Source: Morella rubra (Eukaryota; Streptophyta; Magnoliopsida; Fagales; Myricaceae). From it: DNA of 64,000 bases. Within the stretch, counting starts at the first letter, position 1. Every line of letters begins with the position of its first letter. The notes below the pieces were generated by a model, which was not told where the DNA came from, did no database searches, and was given only the letters and a program-made list of their open reading frames with translations. The stretch lies in assembly GCA_003952965.2 (NCBI GenBank), contig CM025854.1, forward strand, positions 11,895,418 to 11,959,417, written 5' to 3'. Made by a program: the position numbers and the translations under genes. Shown one piece after another: positions 46,058-58,129 of the stretch.

Positions 46058-47305
46058 ATGTCAGGAGTTAAGCGTGCACGCACAACGAGAACCGGGACGG
46101 GATCGTCGTCCCAAGAGCAAGAAGTCGCTGATCCAATGATGACCTTGGAGAGGCGAATGGAGTACCTGAGGGGGCGGCCAGTGGCCAAAGAGCGTCCTGT
46201 GACGCTCTCTAATTTTGATCAGTTATTGTACGAGGAGCACTCCCTCTACCAGCTCTTCGAGTACCAAGGGTTTATTCATCAGCTCTCGTGGACTGAGGGG
46301 TTTTGCGTGGACGCAGTTGTGCAAGATTTCTTCTGTGCACTCGTCTCGGTCGATAGAGCACCTGAGGTGCAGCTAGAGGTGCGAGGCGTGCAGTTCTTAT
46401 TCTCGGCAGACGTCATTGCCGATTTCTTAAACTGCCCCCGGCCCGAGAGCCCCTGTTTCCCGGCGGTACCCCTGAATGATGAACAGAGACATCAGAGCAG
46501 GATTTGTGGACGCTGATGACTGGGAAGACCTCTGCAGTGGTGGGCAGCATAATTAAGCAGAGTGAGTTCAGTGAGTTTTGGCGGATTTTGCACCTTATCT
46601 GGACGCCGAACGTCGATGGCAGAACTCATTCCACCGAGTGTCCGTTCACGAGAGCTCAGTGCATGCTCTTATTGGGTCAGCAGACGCGGATAGATTTTTC
46701 GTTGTACATGTTCGAGGTGATTATGGATGAGGCTTGGGAAATTAAGGAATATAGCCTCCCATACGGCGTGTTTCTACTCAGTTCCTCATTTCTCGGGGAG
46801 TCGTGATCGCTGCCTCGGATACACGTAAGGAGGTTAAGAGTGCGCTGAACAAGTTCACTCTGTCCAAGAGCCAGGGGCATTGACTCGACGGTTCGCTCGT
46901 AGAGCAGCAGCGGCCGTAGAGGAGGCATCACGGCCTTCGACATCAGCGTCAGAGGCACCTATGGAGACGGGAGCACCTGTAGTGCCTCCTCCATGGATGG
47001 CCCAGCTATTTGCGGACTTCGACAGCCGTGTCGGCGCGACTATGAAGGCCACTCTACAGCCTGTTGAGAGGCGGATGCAGTCAATGGAGGAGCAGCTGAA
47101 GGAGCTCCGGACCGCCTTCGATGGGGAGTGCACTGTGACAATGCTGCGCAACAAGTCGGTCGTGGCTCATATGGCGGACGTCAACGAGCAGCTGGAAGAA
47201 ATTAAAAAGACTCTGGATGATTTCAAGATGGAGGCAGATCCACAGAGGATTCCCGGAGATATTCCTGATGACGTGGCCACTTTCCGTGATGCTGTTCGAC
47301 GTTGA
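46058..47305 (+). pseudogene. CACTA-2 gene A, plant-transposon protein with coiled coil
   Basis: The ATG at 46058 starts a frame with the segment FDQLLYEEHSLYQLFEYQGF and VRGVQFLFSADVIADFLNCP. It continues in other frames with HLIWTPNVDGRTHST, CPFTRAQCMLLL and YMFEVIMDEAW, then a charged helical tail (ERRMQSMEEQLKELRTAF). This is the style of the 'putative plant transposon protein' domain (PF20167) that accompanies plant transposons. Its function is unknown. The frame changes near 46490-46520, 46770 and 46877; the last two look like single-base losses. The GC-rich codons stand out from the AT-rich surroundings. Confidence 0.75.
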
Positions 47306-49402
47306 TGAGTTTTGATGTTATTTTATTATATCTATTTGGGACATACATTTTGATTTATGGTTTTATTTATCTGTTTGAGACATTTGTGTTTATTTGGATT
47401 TGGTTTTTTTATTTACGTATTTGAGACATTTCTGTTTATCTGTGGATATGCAGAAGAAAATTTGATTACTATGTACGTGTTTTTCTATTTGTATTTCTTT
47501 ATCGACACTTATATAAGTAAAATGACCAATATACCCTTTGGTCGGCAAAAATAACGAAATAAGTGGTTTATCAAATAACTAATATAAAGAATTTAACAAG
47601 AAATCGTTTTTTATTTTTCTGTTTTGCAACTAAATACACCGATCGATGCACACCGGGTGTTGTCCGTCGTCGTTTGGGTGCACTAACCGATCGATCGGTA
47701 TATACGCCGATCGATCGCTACATTAGTTTTTAATATAACCCTCATTTTTTTAAAATAATGTGAGTTTAAATGATTAGAAACAAAGAAATATATATTAACA
47801 AAGTATGTTAGGATGTATTTAGATTACAAAAAAACATATCAAGTACATATCATTAATTTTTAGAAAGCATTTATAAGTTATACATGTTGTAACATAGATA
47901 CATTTTGTTTGTGTTAGTATGAGTGAGGTATTAAGATATTTGAAATTAGTGACATAACGCTTATTTAACACATGATTATAATTTATGTGTATGAGATACG
48001 CATTAATATGATATTATAAGTAAATTAATTTTAATAATTAAGTCATTTGTTAGGCTAAAAACTATTTTCTAATAATTAGACCCACCGATCGATCGCATTA
48101 TTGGCGATCGATCGGTACATAACGGTGTCGTTTAATATTTTGGTACCAATGGATCGTTAATTTTGGGTCTCCATACGACGGCGTTTTTATTCTCGTCAAC
48201 AATCGATCGGTAATATTAACGATCGATCGGTATAAAATCTAGGCGGAAATTTTATGGTTGACACGATCGATCGGTAATATTACCGATCGATCGGTGTTTA
48301 TCGCTCTTGAAATCCCGATGATGCTCTAAAGCGTGGGTGGAGCGAAAAACACACCACGGCAAGAGGAAACTAGAGACTCGCGGAAGGAGCCATTTTTCTC
48401 TTTAATTTTGTCTAAATACCGTCATTTTAGTTGTGAGAGTGTTTAGAAGTCCTTAAGGTTAAGCCCAAGCTCAAATTCATTGGTTTTTTAACCGGGTGAG
48501 TGTTGAAAAATTTGGGCGACATTTGTGAGATTTTAGTGTGAATCTAGTTCGTTTTGATCTACATTTCGTGCAAAAGGTAATATCCTCAACCTACACTACG
48601 ATTTTTGATTGATTTCGTCGGTTATTTGGTGTTATTTTTATTTTTCTATTCGTGGGTGTTGTGGATTGGATTTGTGTTGATTAGAGCTTCTTAGAGTGTT
48701 TTTAATATGTATATTAGAATTAGTATTGCATGAGAATGATTTGTGAGTGTTTTGGGCGTGGATTTGAGTGTGTGGGAGGCTGGCAAGCTGTTTTGTCGAT
48801 CTGGGTTACTCACGATCGATCACCATATTCTGGCGATCGATCGTGTGTTAGATGGAGGTTCACCGATCGATCGTCTATATAATGACGATCGATCGGTAAA
48901 TCCGATCGATCGTCATTATAACAACGATCGATCACTGGTTAAGGCAGAATGCAAGTTATTGACCTTTTGATGTTATTTTATTATATTCTCATATTTAATT
49001 ATTGAAGTGCTTGAGTTCTGAAAATGAATCATGAAGTTTGAGAAGCATGGAGGATGAATATTGGAGTGTTTTTGACTTGTTATGTTTGAGTTTATTTTTG
49101 GGATAAAATGTGTGTACCCGTAGACCCGTTCAAGGGTTAAGACGCGATAAATTATGCGTTTATCGCGTAATAACCCTTGAATTGTCCACAATATGGACAG
49201 TTTGAGATTGTGTATTCGTGGTTGGACGAGTTCGGTACTTGTGTCTTGTCCTATCTTGGAGGAAATTCGGTATCATCTACCTTAATAATTTCTTTCATGT
49301 ATATTTTTCTTTGTTGATGTTTGCTGAACAATTTTTACTGTTACTGTCTCGTTTACCATATCTTTATCGTTTATTTTGTTATGTCACAGCTTCTACGGTG
49401 AA
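47306..49402. other. CACTA-2 spacer between genes, palindrome clusters II and III
   Basis: This is AT-rich non-coding DNA with GATCGATCG copies grouped at 47640-47720, 48085-48295 and 48810-48935. In cluster III they form three inverted pairs. A G/C-richer block at 48300-48700 could hold the promoter and leader of the second gene. Confidence 0.7.
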
Positions 49403-51166
49403 ATGAAGCGTGGACGAGAATTTCCTTCAGTTACTTCTGGACAGTTGCATAGTATGAGTCCGATCCCGAGTCCTACACTGAGCACTCCTTCTCCGAGAGT
49501 GAATGAAGGCATGAGTCAAGGCACGCCAGCTTGTCCTAGTAGTTGTGCATGTAAGAAATTATTCTAAGTTATATTTCAATTTCCTTAAGTTAACCGACCG
49601 ACTAACTTTGTTAATTTTATTTTATGTAGCGACATCAGCTTCTAAACGTGGGCGAGGTAGGACACGTGGAGTCAGTTTGGAGAAGAGTCTTGGGTCCGGG
49701 TCCGGGTCCGCGAAACTATCGGTGCATATCCCGGAGGGAGAGTGTGGAGGAGTTTCTTCCACTGCTGCCATTCTATCGACGAAGATTGGAATGTTGGTCC
49801 GAGGGCTGATTCCGATCTCAGTTAACAAGTGGGTCGATGTTCCTACAGAAGTGAAGGAGTACATTATGGACCGGGTGTTGGTATGATTAAATTCGTAAAC
49901 ATAGAATTTTTGGTGGACGCATTTCGTTTATCATTGTAATATTGTATGTTTTGGTACTTATGCAGGACCACTTCGACCTTGACTACACCCGTCATGAAGA
50001 CGTGAGGACGGTGGTCGAGACAATGATGACGGCACGTCGAACGCACCGCAACCGAATGCATGCGTATTTTAAGAAGTTCCCGAGTAAAGAGGCGGCGTTG
50101 CTGAAGCCGCATCCTGATACCACAGAAGAACAGTGGAAGGAGTTATGCGATCTGTTCACCAGCGAAAGCATTTATGGTACGTGATTACAAAAACTTGTTG
50201 CTTAAATATTACATTCTTTTATATTTAATTACTTAAAATATCGCAGAAACGAAGCGAGCAAAATAAGAAGAATAGATCAAAGTTGACTGTGAACCACGCT
50301 GCTGGTTCACGCTCGTTCCAGCGCACACGAGCTTGCATGGTAAGTTAACAACTAAATCTTAGACTTTATTGATATTGTTTGTCAATAACTTTATGCTATT
50401 GTCATGTAGAAAAATCAAGAAAGCGGCAATATCAATCCTGCAGAGCTATATAAAAAGAATTATACAAACAAAGATGGGATTTGGACCTCGGAAGGAGCGA
50501 GAGAAATTTATGTAAGTCGCTTTCATTTTAATCTACTTTATGTAATTTATGTATAGTTTATCTACATTAATGTTTCTGGTAATTATTGTCATTTTTTCAG
50601 GAACGGATGGATGCCTTCCAGCGTAAGTGTGATTTAGAAGGGAAGACTTATTCCGAAATTGAAGTATATTCTGAGATATTGGGCAAGAAGTCGGGATATG
50701 TTCGGGGATTAGGACGGGCGGTTAAGCCTCCGCCTTCATCAACTTTGACTACACAGTCTTCTGATCTACAGCACCAGCTAGCAAAGGCAAGGGATGAGAT
50801 AGAGGCGATGAGAGCTGCTAGAGAAAAAGACTTGCAAGAATTTGCGAAGAAGCAAGCTGAGATGGAGGCCACGCTGAGGGACCACCGTGAGGAGCAGCGG
50901 GTGGAGCAGGAGCGCATCCGGTTGGAGCAGGAGGAGCGCATGAAAAGGAGCAAGAGCGCATGCGAATAGAGCACAAGGAGCGCATACAACTGGAACAAGA
51001 GCGCATGCGAAAGGAGCAAGAGCGCTTACGAGCAGAAATATCGAAGGAACTGGAGAAGAAAATGTCCTCTGTAATGGAGAAGAAAATGAGCGACATGTCA
51101 AAGCACTATTCAGCCAGTTTGGGGGTTCAAAAAGGTAGATGCATGTATATTGTAATAACTTTTTAA
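49403..51166 (+). pseudogene. CACTA-2 gene B, Ptta/En/Spm-type (Transposase_24) protein
   Basis: Six exons: 49403-49550, 49630-49880, 49966-50176, 50247-50339, 50410-50511 and 50601-51166. The protein begins MKRGREFPSVTSGQ. Conserved blocks are PISVNKWVDVPTEVKEYIM, RTHRNRMHAYFKKFPS, NRSKLTVNHAAGSRSFQ, PAELYKKNYTNKDGIW and YSEILGKKSGYVRGLGRAVK, matching the PF03004 family (TnpA-like DNA-binding accessory proteins). A long acidic/basic coiled coil of ERMR/EQERI heptads follows. Two frame breaks occur: in an AAAA run near 50257 and a missing A near 50945. Both could be decay or consensus errors. The splice sites are GT/AG. Confidence 0.82.
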
Positions 51167-51299
51167 TTATGTATTATTACGATATTATTTTCGATTTAAT
51201 TATGGATCACTATATGTTATTATTGATATTTATTAATGTGAGTATTGTATTATTATTATAAAATGTATGTGATATTAATATTGATATTTAAAATTATTA

Positions 51300-51510
51300 T
51301 CGATCGTCAATAATCGATCGATCCCATTCGTTCTTCAACCGATCGATCGTCCTTTGAAAATCATCCGGTTTTCAAATCAATCGACCATTTCAAACTCCGA
51401 TCGATCGTGATAAAATGTTCGATCATGTACGAATCCGTCGATCGTCAATCGATCGATTTCCCAATCGTCCATCATTTTTCACAATCGTGAAAATTACCGA
51501 TCGATCAGTA
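51300..51510. repeat. CGATCGATCG palindrome cluster IV
   Basis: Six to eight GATCGATCG copies and near-copies (such as accgatcgatcgtc) lie just inside the right subterminal repeats. Confidence 0.9.
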
Positions 51511-51517
51511 TATTTAG

Positions 51518-51690
51518 TGACGAAAAATTCCGTCACTAAAAAATTTTCGTGACGAAATACTTTCGTCACGAAATACATTTCGTGACACTCATTCGCTGAC
51601 GGAGCTCGTGACGAAAATATTTCGTCACTAATTCTTTTAGTGACAAAATATTGACTTTTAGTGACAAAAAATTTTGTCACTAAAAATCAA
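51518..51690. repeat. CACTA-2 right subterminal repeats
   Basis: About ten copies of TTTCGTCAC / GTGACGAAA and variants mirror the left end. Confidence 0.88.
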
Positions 51691-51703
51691 TTTTTTTGTA
51701 GTG

Positions 51704-52566
51704 CTAGTAAGATAGAGGTCAATCCGAAAGAGCATTGCAAGGCAGTCATCTTGAGAAGTGGTAAGCACCTTGGTCGAGTAAGTTGTGAGACTGTAGTTGG
51801 TGTTGAAGTAGACCATGAAGAGTTGAGCAGAAAGTCTATGGAAGAACCTAGCCAAGACATCATCCCCACTACCACTAGTCGAATCTTATGTTCCTCCAAT
51901 TCCATTTCCATAAAGGCTTAAACAGAATAAAATTGATCAACAATTTGAGAAATTTTTGAAAGTGTTTAGGCAGCTTCACATTAATATTCCTTTTGCAGAT
52001 GGTTTGCACAAATTCCTGCCTATACAAAGTCCTTAAAGGAGATTATGTCGAAGAAGAGGAAATTGGAGAATTTCGAGACAATTGCCTTGACAAAGGAATG
52101 TAGTGCCATTATTTAAAATAAGCTTTCACTAAAGCTAAGAGATCCAGGGAGTTTTTCTATCCCTTGTACTATAGGAGATGTTAATTTTTCTAAAGCTTTG
52201 TGTGATTTAGGTGCTAGTGTTTCACTAATGCCTTTATCTGTGTCTAGAAAGTTTGGATTAAAGGAGTTGAAGCCTACTACCATCTCTTTGCAGTTAGCTG
52301 ACCGATCAGTAAAATATCCTGTGGGTGTTCTTGAGAATGTGCTGATCAAGGTAAAGAAGTTTATCATTCCAATTGATTTTATTGTGTTGGAAATGGAAGA
52401 AGACACTAAGACCCCTATCATTTTAGGCCGACCCTTTTTAGCCACAGCTGGAGCTGTCATAGATGTTAAGAATGGTAGGCTGACTTTGAAGGTTGGTGAA
52501 GAAGAGGTAGAGTTTAATTTATTTGAAGCTGCTAAATATCCTTCTTTTACTGATCATGTTTTTTGA
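51704..52566 (+). pseudogene. Athila-like gypsy gag part 2 and protease
   Basis: It resumes the gag with VNPKEHCKAVILRSGKHLG, characteristic of Athila-type elements, then stops. The retropepsin follows at 52198-52566 with DLGASVSLMPLSV (active-site D-[ST/L]-G-A), LADRSVKYPVGVLENV and IILGRPFLATAGA. Confidence 0.92.
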
Positions 52567-53660
52567 GTTGATGTTATAGATGAGTCAACTAGAAAGGTTT
52601 TTAGGGTTGAAAATACTAAAGAACCTCTCGAGACTTGTTTAATGAGTGTAGGGACAAGTAAAGATGATAATTTGAGGTTTCAGAAATGGCCTATGCATTG
52701 GAGGCTACATGTCCTGAGCCGAAATAGAAAGGTATTCATTTTGAGGATCTAGGCAAGGGTAAGTCACTCCCTCTCCCTTCTAATGTGCAAGCACCAATTT
52801 TGGAGTTGAAACCATTACCCTCACATCTTAGGTATGCCTTTTTGGATGGGAATAATACGTTACCTGTAATTGTAAGTGCTTCTTTGTCAGATGATCAATT
52901 GGACAAATTGATGCGTATTTTGAGAATGAAAAAAAAAAACCATAGGATGACTATATCAAACCTTAGAGGAACTAGCCCTTTATTGTGTATGCATAGAATT
53001 TTAATGGAGGATAACCAAAAACCTGTTATTAAAAATCAAAGACGGTTAAATCCTAACATGAAAGAAATAGTTAGGGCTGAAGTTCTTAAATGGTTAGATG
53101 TAGGGATTATTTATCATATATATGATAGTTCATGGATTAGTCCAGTGCAGGTAGTACCTAAGAACGGTGGGATGACTGTGGTGTATAACGAAAATAATGA
53201 ATTAATTCCCACTAGGAGAGTGACTGGGTGGAGAGTCTACATAGATTATAGGAAACTTAATAGTGTTACCTGTAAGGATTATTTTTCTATACCTTTTCTT
53301 AATCACGTGCTTGAGAGACTTGCTGGGTATGCATATTATTGTTTTCTAGATGGTTATTCAGGGTATAACCAGATTCCTATATACCCTGAAGACCAAGAAA
53401 AGACCACCTTCACTTATCCTTATGGTACTTTTGCATTTCGTAGGATGCCTTTTGGTTTGTGTAATACACTTGCTACATTCCAACGTTGCATGATGGCTAT
53501 TTTTTCTGATTTTGTTGAAAAGATCATGGAGGTTTTCATGGATGATTTTTTTGTTTTTGGATCTTCTTTTGATAGTTGTTTAGACAACTTGTCTCGAGTT
53601 TTGCAGCGTTGTGAGGAAACTAATTTGATCTTGAATTGGGAGAAATGTCATTTTATGGTG
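52567..53660 (+). pseudogene. Athila-like gypsy reverse transcriptase
   Basis: From 52785 a 292-codon frame holds the RT: VVPKNGGMTVV, WRVYIDYRKLNSVT, FLDGYSGYNQI, FRRMPFGLCN and the catalytic FMDDFFVFG at about 53540-53560. The YxDD-type motif is intact as FMDDF, where Athila elements usually have FMDDFSV. It ends in a TAG at 53661. Confidence 0.93.
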
Positions 53661-54304
53661 TAGGAAGGTATTGTTTTAGGCCACAAAATTTCAGCAAGAG
53701 GTGTTGAGGTGGATTGAACAAAAATAGAAATCATTGAAAAATTGCCATCACCCACCAATGTTAAGGGAGCTAGAAGTTTTCTTGGTCATGCAGGATTTTA
53801 CCAGCATTTTATTAAAGATTTTTCTAAGATTTCTAAACCTCTTTGTAATCTGTTAAATAAGGATGTGCTGTTTGATTTTGATAAGGATTGTTTGAATGCT
53901 TTTAACAGTTTAAAGTAAGAGTTGGTGTCGACACCAATTATGGCAACCCCAGATTGGAGTTTGCCTTTTAAGCTAATGTATGATACTAGTGATTTCGCTT
54001 TGGGTGCTATTCTCGGCCAGAGAAAAGACAGGAAGTTGTATGTTATATATTATGCCAGGAGAGTTTTAAATAATGCACAGTGGAATTATGTAACTACTGA
54101 AAAAAAATTGCTTGTTGTTGTGTTTGCTTTTAATAAGTTTCGATCTTATCTTGTAGGTTCTAAGGTGATCGTATATACGAACCATTCAGCAATTAAGTAT
54201 TTGCTGAAAAAGAAAGATCTCAAACCGCGCTTGATTCGGTGGGTGTTGTTGCTTCAAGAATTTGATCTTGAGATTCGAGACAAAAAAGGCATGGATAATG
54301 TGGT
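53661..54304 (+). pseudogene. Athila-like gypsy RNase H, interrupted
   Basis: Connection and RNase [45 protein letters not shown] (first D), [12 protein letters not shown] (E) and [14 protein letters not shown]. The third catalytic Asp (usually TDH) is Asn here. Stops occur at 53661, 53716 and 53916. The domain is cut by the solo LTR at 54305 and resumes at 55556 with VADYLSRLEG. Confidence 0.9.
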
Positions 54305-55550
54305 TGTAAGTCCAAGGATTAAGGTAACCTAAGAGGGGGGTGAATTGGGTTTATGAACCTTTTCGCTTTTAACCCCCAAAGTTGTGTTTGCAAAGTAAAG
54401 ACTAATTTAGCACAAGTATATAGATGCGATAAGAGAATAAGTGCTAAATGTAAAGAGTAGGGATAGAGAAGCAAACACGTGATTTTTAGGTGGTTCGGCA
54501 AACCCGCCTACATCCACCCCTCAAGCTCCTTTACCGAGCCTTGAGGTTTTCCCACTATCTCCAAATAGTATACACTCTAGTTCTGGGTGCTAAAGAATAT
54601 TACAAGTGCTTTCCAGGGCTCAACATTCACAACCAAAGTGATTTTCGAGCTCACCACTCACAACCCAACCAAGCTTGAGATATACCCTCTCTAAACTTCT
54701 TCTTTAGTGAACAACCTCACTAAAGGAATCACTTCTCTTGAATAGGAAGATACAAGAAATAAACTATCTCAAAGAGTGGATAAGAAAATGGAAAGCTCTA
54801 TCTTTTTGATTCACACAATGACAAGGATAAGAAAATGTAATTTGTGTAATGATATGACAAATATGGAATAAGAAGGTTTAAGATATTTCTCAAGATATGT
54901 AAAATGATATGTGGTCGTTCTCTTTTTTTTTTTTCGAGATAATAGGAAGGTCTTTTATAGGCCACATGAGAAAACTAGCCGTTTCTAGCCGTTAGGAATT
55001 TTACCATTGTACCAGTCGACCACTTTAGTGTTACCATTACCCAACGGTCATATTGTCAGAACTTCAACGGATTTATTTCAAAACATAGACCAGTCGACCG
55101 CTACACCAAGCGATCGAAGGCCGGTCGACCGCTACACCAGCACGTCGACCTCCTCAACTTAAGCACAAGATCCGGTTCATTTAAAACCATAGTTTTGACC
55201 ATTTTGAAACGCCTAATTTTAAGTACAAAAGGTTTGGGAGTTGATTGGGGTGTTTTAAAACCATTTAAAAAATATTTAATCTTTCAAACAAGAGGTAAAA
55301 CGGTTTATGCACGTTTTGAAAGATTGCAAGTGTACAATTCAAATCCTTGTCAAAAGTGAAACTAAGAGTTACAAGGTTATACCCTAAGGTCTTGAATCTT
55401 CACTTTTGAGCTCCTTGCATCTTCTTGATCTTCAATCTTCTTGTCTTTGGCTCTTTGATAAAAATGTCTTTGTCTTTGAAGATGTCCATTTTGTAAACTT
55501 AGTCCATTTATTGAAATCATCAAAATATCGATTGTGAACAAATGCCAACA
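54305..55550 (-). repeat. solo LTR, copy 3 (in Athila-like gypsy)
   Basis: It is 1246 bp, begins TGTAAGTCC, ends GCCAACA, and is flanked by GTGGT on both sides (54300-54304 and 55551-55555). The host reading GATAATGTGGT...GGCAGATTACTTG is restored by removing it plus one GTGGT. The best-preserved of the three copies, it has no tandem duplication. Confidence 0.95.
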
Positions 55551-55555
55551 GTGGT

Positions 55556-56940
55556 GGCAGATTACTTGTCTAGATTAGAAGGGTAGACAAGTGCAGGCAA
55601 GGTGCCCATTAATGAAAGTTTTTCAAACGAGCAGTTGTTGGCAGTTTTAATGATCCTTTGGTATGATGATTTGGTAAATTATTTGGTCAATGGTATTATT
55701 CCCCATGATTTGAGTTATCATCAGAAGAAAAATTTTTTGTGGGATGTGAAGCATTACTTTTGGGAAGGACCTCTACTTTATAAACACTGTGCAGATAGAA
55801 TGATTAGAAGATGTGTGCTCTAGGATGAGATGCAAGATATCCCTTACCATTGTCATTTCTTGGAGTGTGGTGGACATTTCAGTACTTCCAAAACAATTGC
55901 AAAGGTATGGCAATCTGGTTTTTATTGGCTGACCATGTCAAGATGTTAGACTGTATGTGAGCATGTGCGATGATGTCAAAGGGTTGCAACATTTCGAAAA
56001 AGAATGAGATGCCCTTGGCAAATATCCTGGAGGTTGAACTGTTTGATTTATGGGAAATTGATTTCATGGGCCCATTTCCCTCTTCCTTCAACAATCAGTA
56101 TATCCAGGTAGCAGTGGATTATGTGTCTAAATGGGTTGAAGCTATTGCAACTCAGACTAATGACTCTTGTGTGGTGATAAGATTTGTGAAGAAAAATATT
56201 CTGTCAGGATTTGGTATGCTAAGAGCCATTATTAGTGATGGAGGCTCCCATTTTTGTAACCAGTCATTTGAAACTTTGTTGAAGAAATATGAGATTACTA
56301 ATAAGGTGCCACTTGCCTATCATCCTCAAACAAATGGCCAAGTGGAACTTGTAAATACGAAATTTAATCAAATTTTGGACAAAATTGTGAGCAGTTCAAG
56401 GAAGGATTGGGTGAATAAATTAGATGATGCACTTTGGGCTTATAGGACAGCTTTCAAGACACCTTTGAGTATGTCTCCTTACAGACTTGTCTTTAGAAAG
56501 TCTTGTCACTCACCAGTTGAATTAGAACATAATGCCTATTGGGCAATTAAGGGGTTGAATATGGACATGAAAGCTGCGGGAGAAAAGAGATTGTTACAGT
56601 TGAGTGAGTTGGAGGAGTTTAGATTAGATACTTATGAAAATACTTGCATTTACAAGGAAAAGACCACGCATTGGCATGACAAGCATCTTTAGATTAAAAG
56701 CTTCAAAATTAGGCAGCAGGTGTTACTCTCCAACTCAAGACTTAAGCTATTCCCAGGCAAGCTTCGGTCTAGGTGGTCTGGCCCATTCACGGTAACAAAA
56801 GTGTATTCATATGGTGATGTTGAGATGCAAAGTGAGGTCACTAGTGCATTTAAGGTTAATGGATAGCATTTGAAGCCTTATCTGGCTAGTAATGTAGTTC
56901 CTAAAGGAGTTACTTACTCTTTGATGAATCCTACATACGG
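55556..56940 (+). pseudogene. Athila-like gypsy integrase
   Basis: The zinc-binding region HCHFLECGGHFS is at about 55850-55885. The core runs from 55970 with [14 protein letters not shown] (first D), [11 protein letters not shown] (second D) and [11 protein letters not shown] (E), then [21 protein letters not shown] at 55821 and a shifted frame at 55940 break it. Read-through continues to about 56940 with [18 protein letters not shown] C-terminal sequence. Confidence 0.92.
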
Positions 56941-58129
56941 TTGATGGTTTAGAAGTCAAGCTGATGACTATAACTAAGCGCTTCTTAGAAGGCAAAAAAA
57001 AATCTTTCTTTTGTTTTAATTGTTGTTTTTATTTAAGTTTTTGATAGTTGTGACCCTCCTTTGTTTGGGTTGTGTTGTGTAGGTTCAAATAAATCCAGCA
57101 CAAAGCTAGTTTATGTTCCATTCACTTAGACATTCATCATTTGCTAAAAAGGGGAGTATTAGTCTTCCAATTTTTTTCTTCCATTTACATTGAGGACAAT
57201 GTGAAAATTTAGTTTGGGGGAATAGATACTTGATGATTGTGCTGGTTGTGGCGCTAGTTGTGTTAGTTAAAAAAAATAGGAAAAAAATTCGAAATTCTGG
57301 CTTACACTTGAGTGAGACTTAAATAGGATTAACATTATACTTTTTGATTCTTTATTGTGTTAGGCATTACATTTTTGATTTAGGATAGATGATATCTTAT
57401 AAAGTAAAGTTAAGCATGCTTGTTTTCTTTTAGATTATTGAAGTACATCTTTCCTTGTAAAGTTGTGTGAGTTGTGTGGCTATGCATAAAAGATGAGTGA
57501 TTCTTTTCTTTTGATTATCCCCTTTGATCTAGTCCTAAACAAGATTTAAGTAAATAGAGTGATAATAATTAGAAAATTGAATGATTAAATATGTTTAAAG
57601 TTCTATCTACTCTAATGTTTTGAGTTGCTTAGTAACTATGGGTATTCATTATCAATGTTTACTTTTACGTCAAACGGCAACTTGAAATATGAGTATGCAA
57701 AAGCACTTTAAGTGTGTGGCTTGTTGAGTAACCGGGTGCATCCATCACAAATGCTTGTATTTACTTCAAAACGCGAGTGACAACTTGAAGACAAAGAATA
57801 AAAATAAAAATATATTCTCTAGTTGGCTACCTTGTTTGTAGTAGTGAGGAGGGATGATTGCAAGTTGAGTTGTTACATGATTCAATTGTGTTGGTTGCAT
57901 GATAAATATAATTGAGTTTGGAATTATGTATAGAAATTTGAACTAGAGAATGTGAGTATGCTTAGTTTTTCTCTATTTGCTATCGTTTGTGTACTAAGTC
58001 AAAAATTTGATGTCTGCATGATAGGTTCTTTGGGTGTGATGAATTAAGCCAAACTTTGGTCATTGCCTTTTATTTTTATGATTTTTTTTTTTTACTTAAG
58101 GATAGAAAATATTCAAGTTTGGGGGTATT
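56941..58129 (+). other. Athila-like 3' non-coding spacer and polypurine tract
   Basis: No ORF of note. It holds the spacer signature GAGGACAATG and AGTTTGGGGGAAT (57190-57225) and a second tract CAAGTTTGGGGGTATT ending at 58129, immediately before the LTR-type TG. Such long spacers are typical of Athila. Confidence 0.8.

Larger units (their letters stand above)
44619..51703 (+). mobile_element. CACTA-2 transposon
   Basis: It is 7085 bp. The left end CACTACAAGAAAATTGAC pairs with the right-end complement CACTACAAAAAAATTGAT. It is flanked by the 3-bp target duplication CTA (44616-44618 and 51704-51706). Subterminal repeats of the motif TTTCGTCACTAAAA in both orientations crowd both ends (44636-44835 and 51518-51690, about ten each). 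The interior encodes two transposon proteins (46058-47305 and 49403-51166), but no DDE transposase (TnpD-type) was seen. A palindromic CGATCGATCG motif is repeated throughout. It interrupts the Athila-like gag. Confidence 0.93.

Noticed and set aside
46880..47305. Stand-alone gene of 141 codons
   Set aside because: It continues the preceding CACTA-2 protein after a one-base frame break at a G run; the ATG is incidental.
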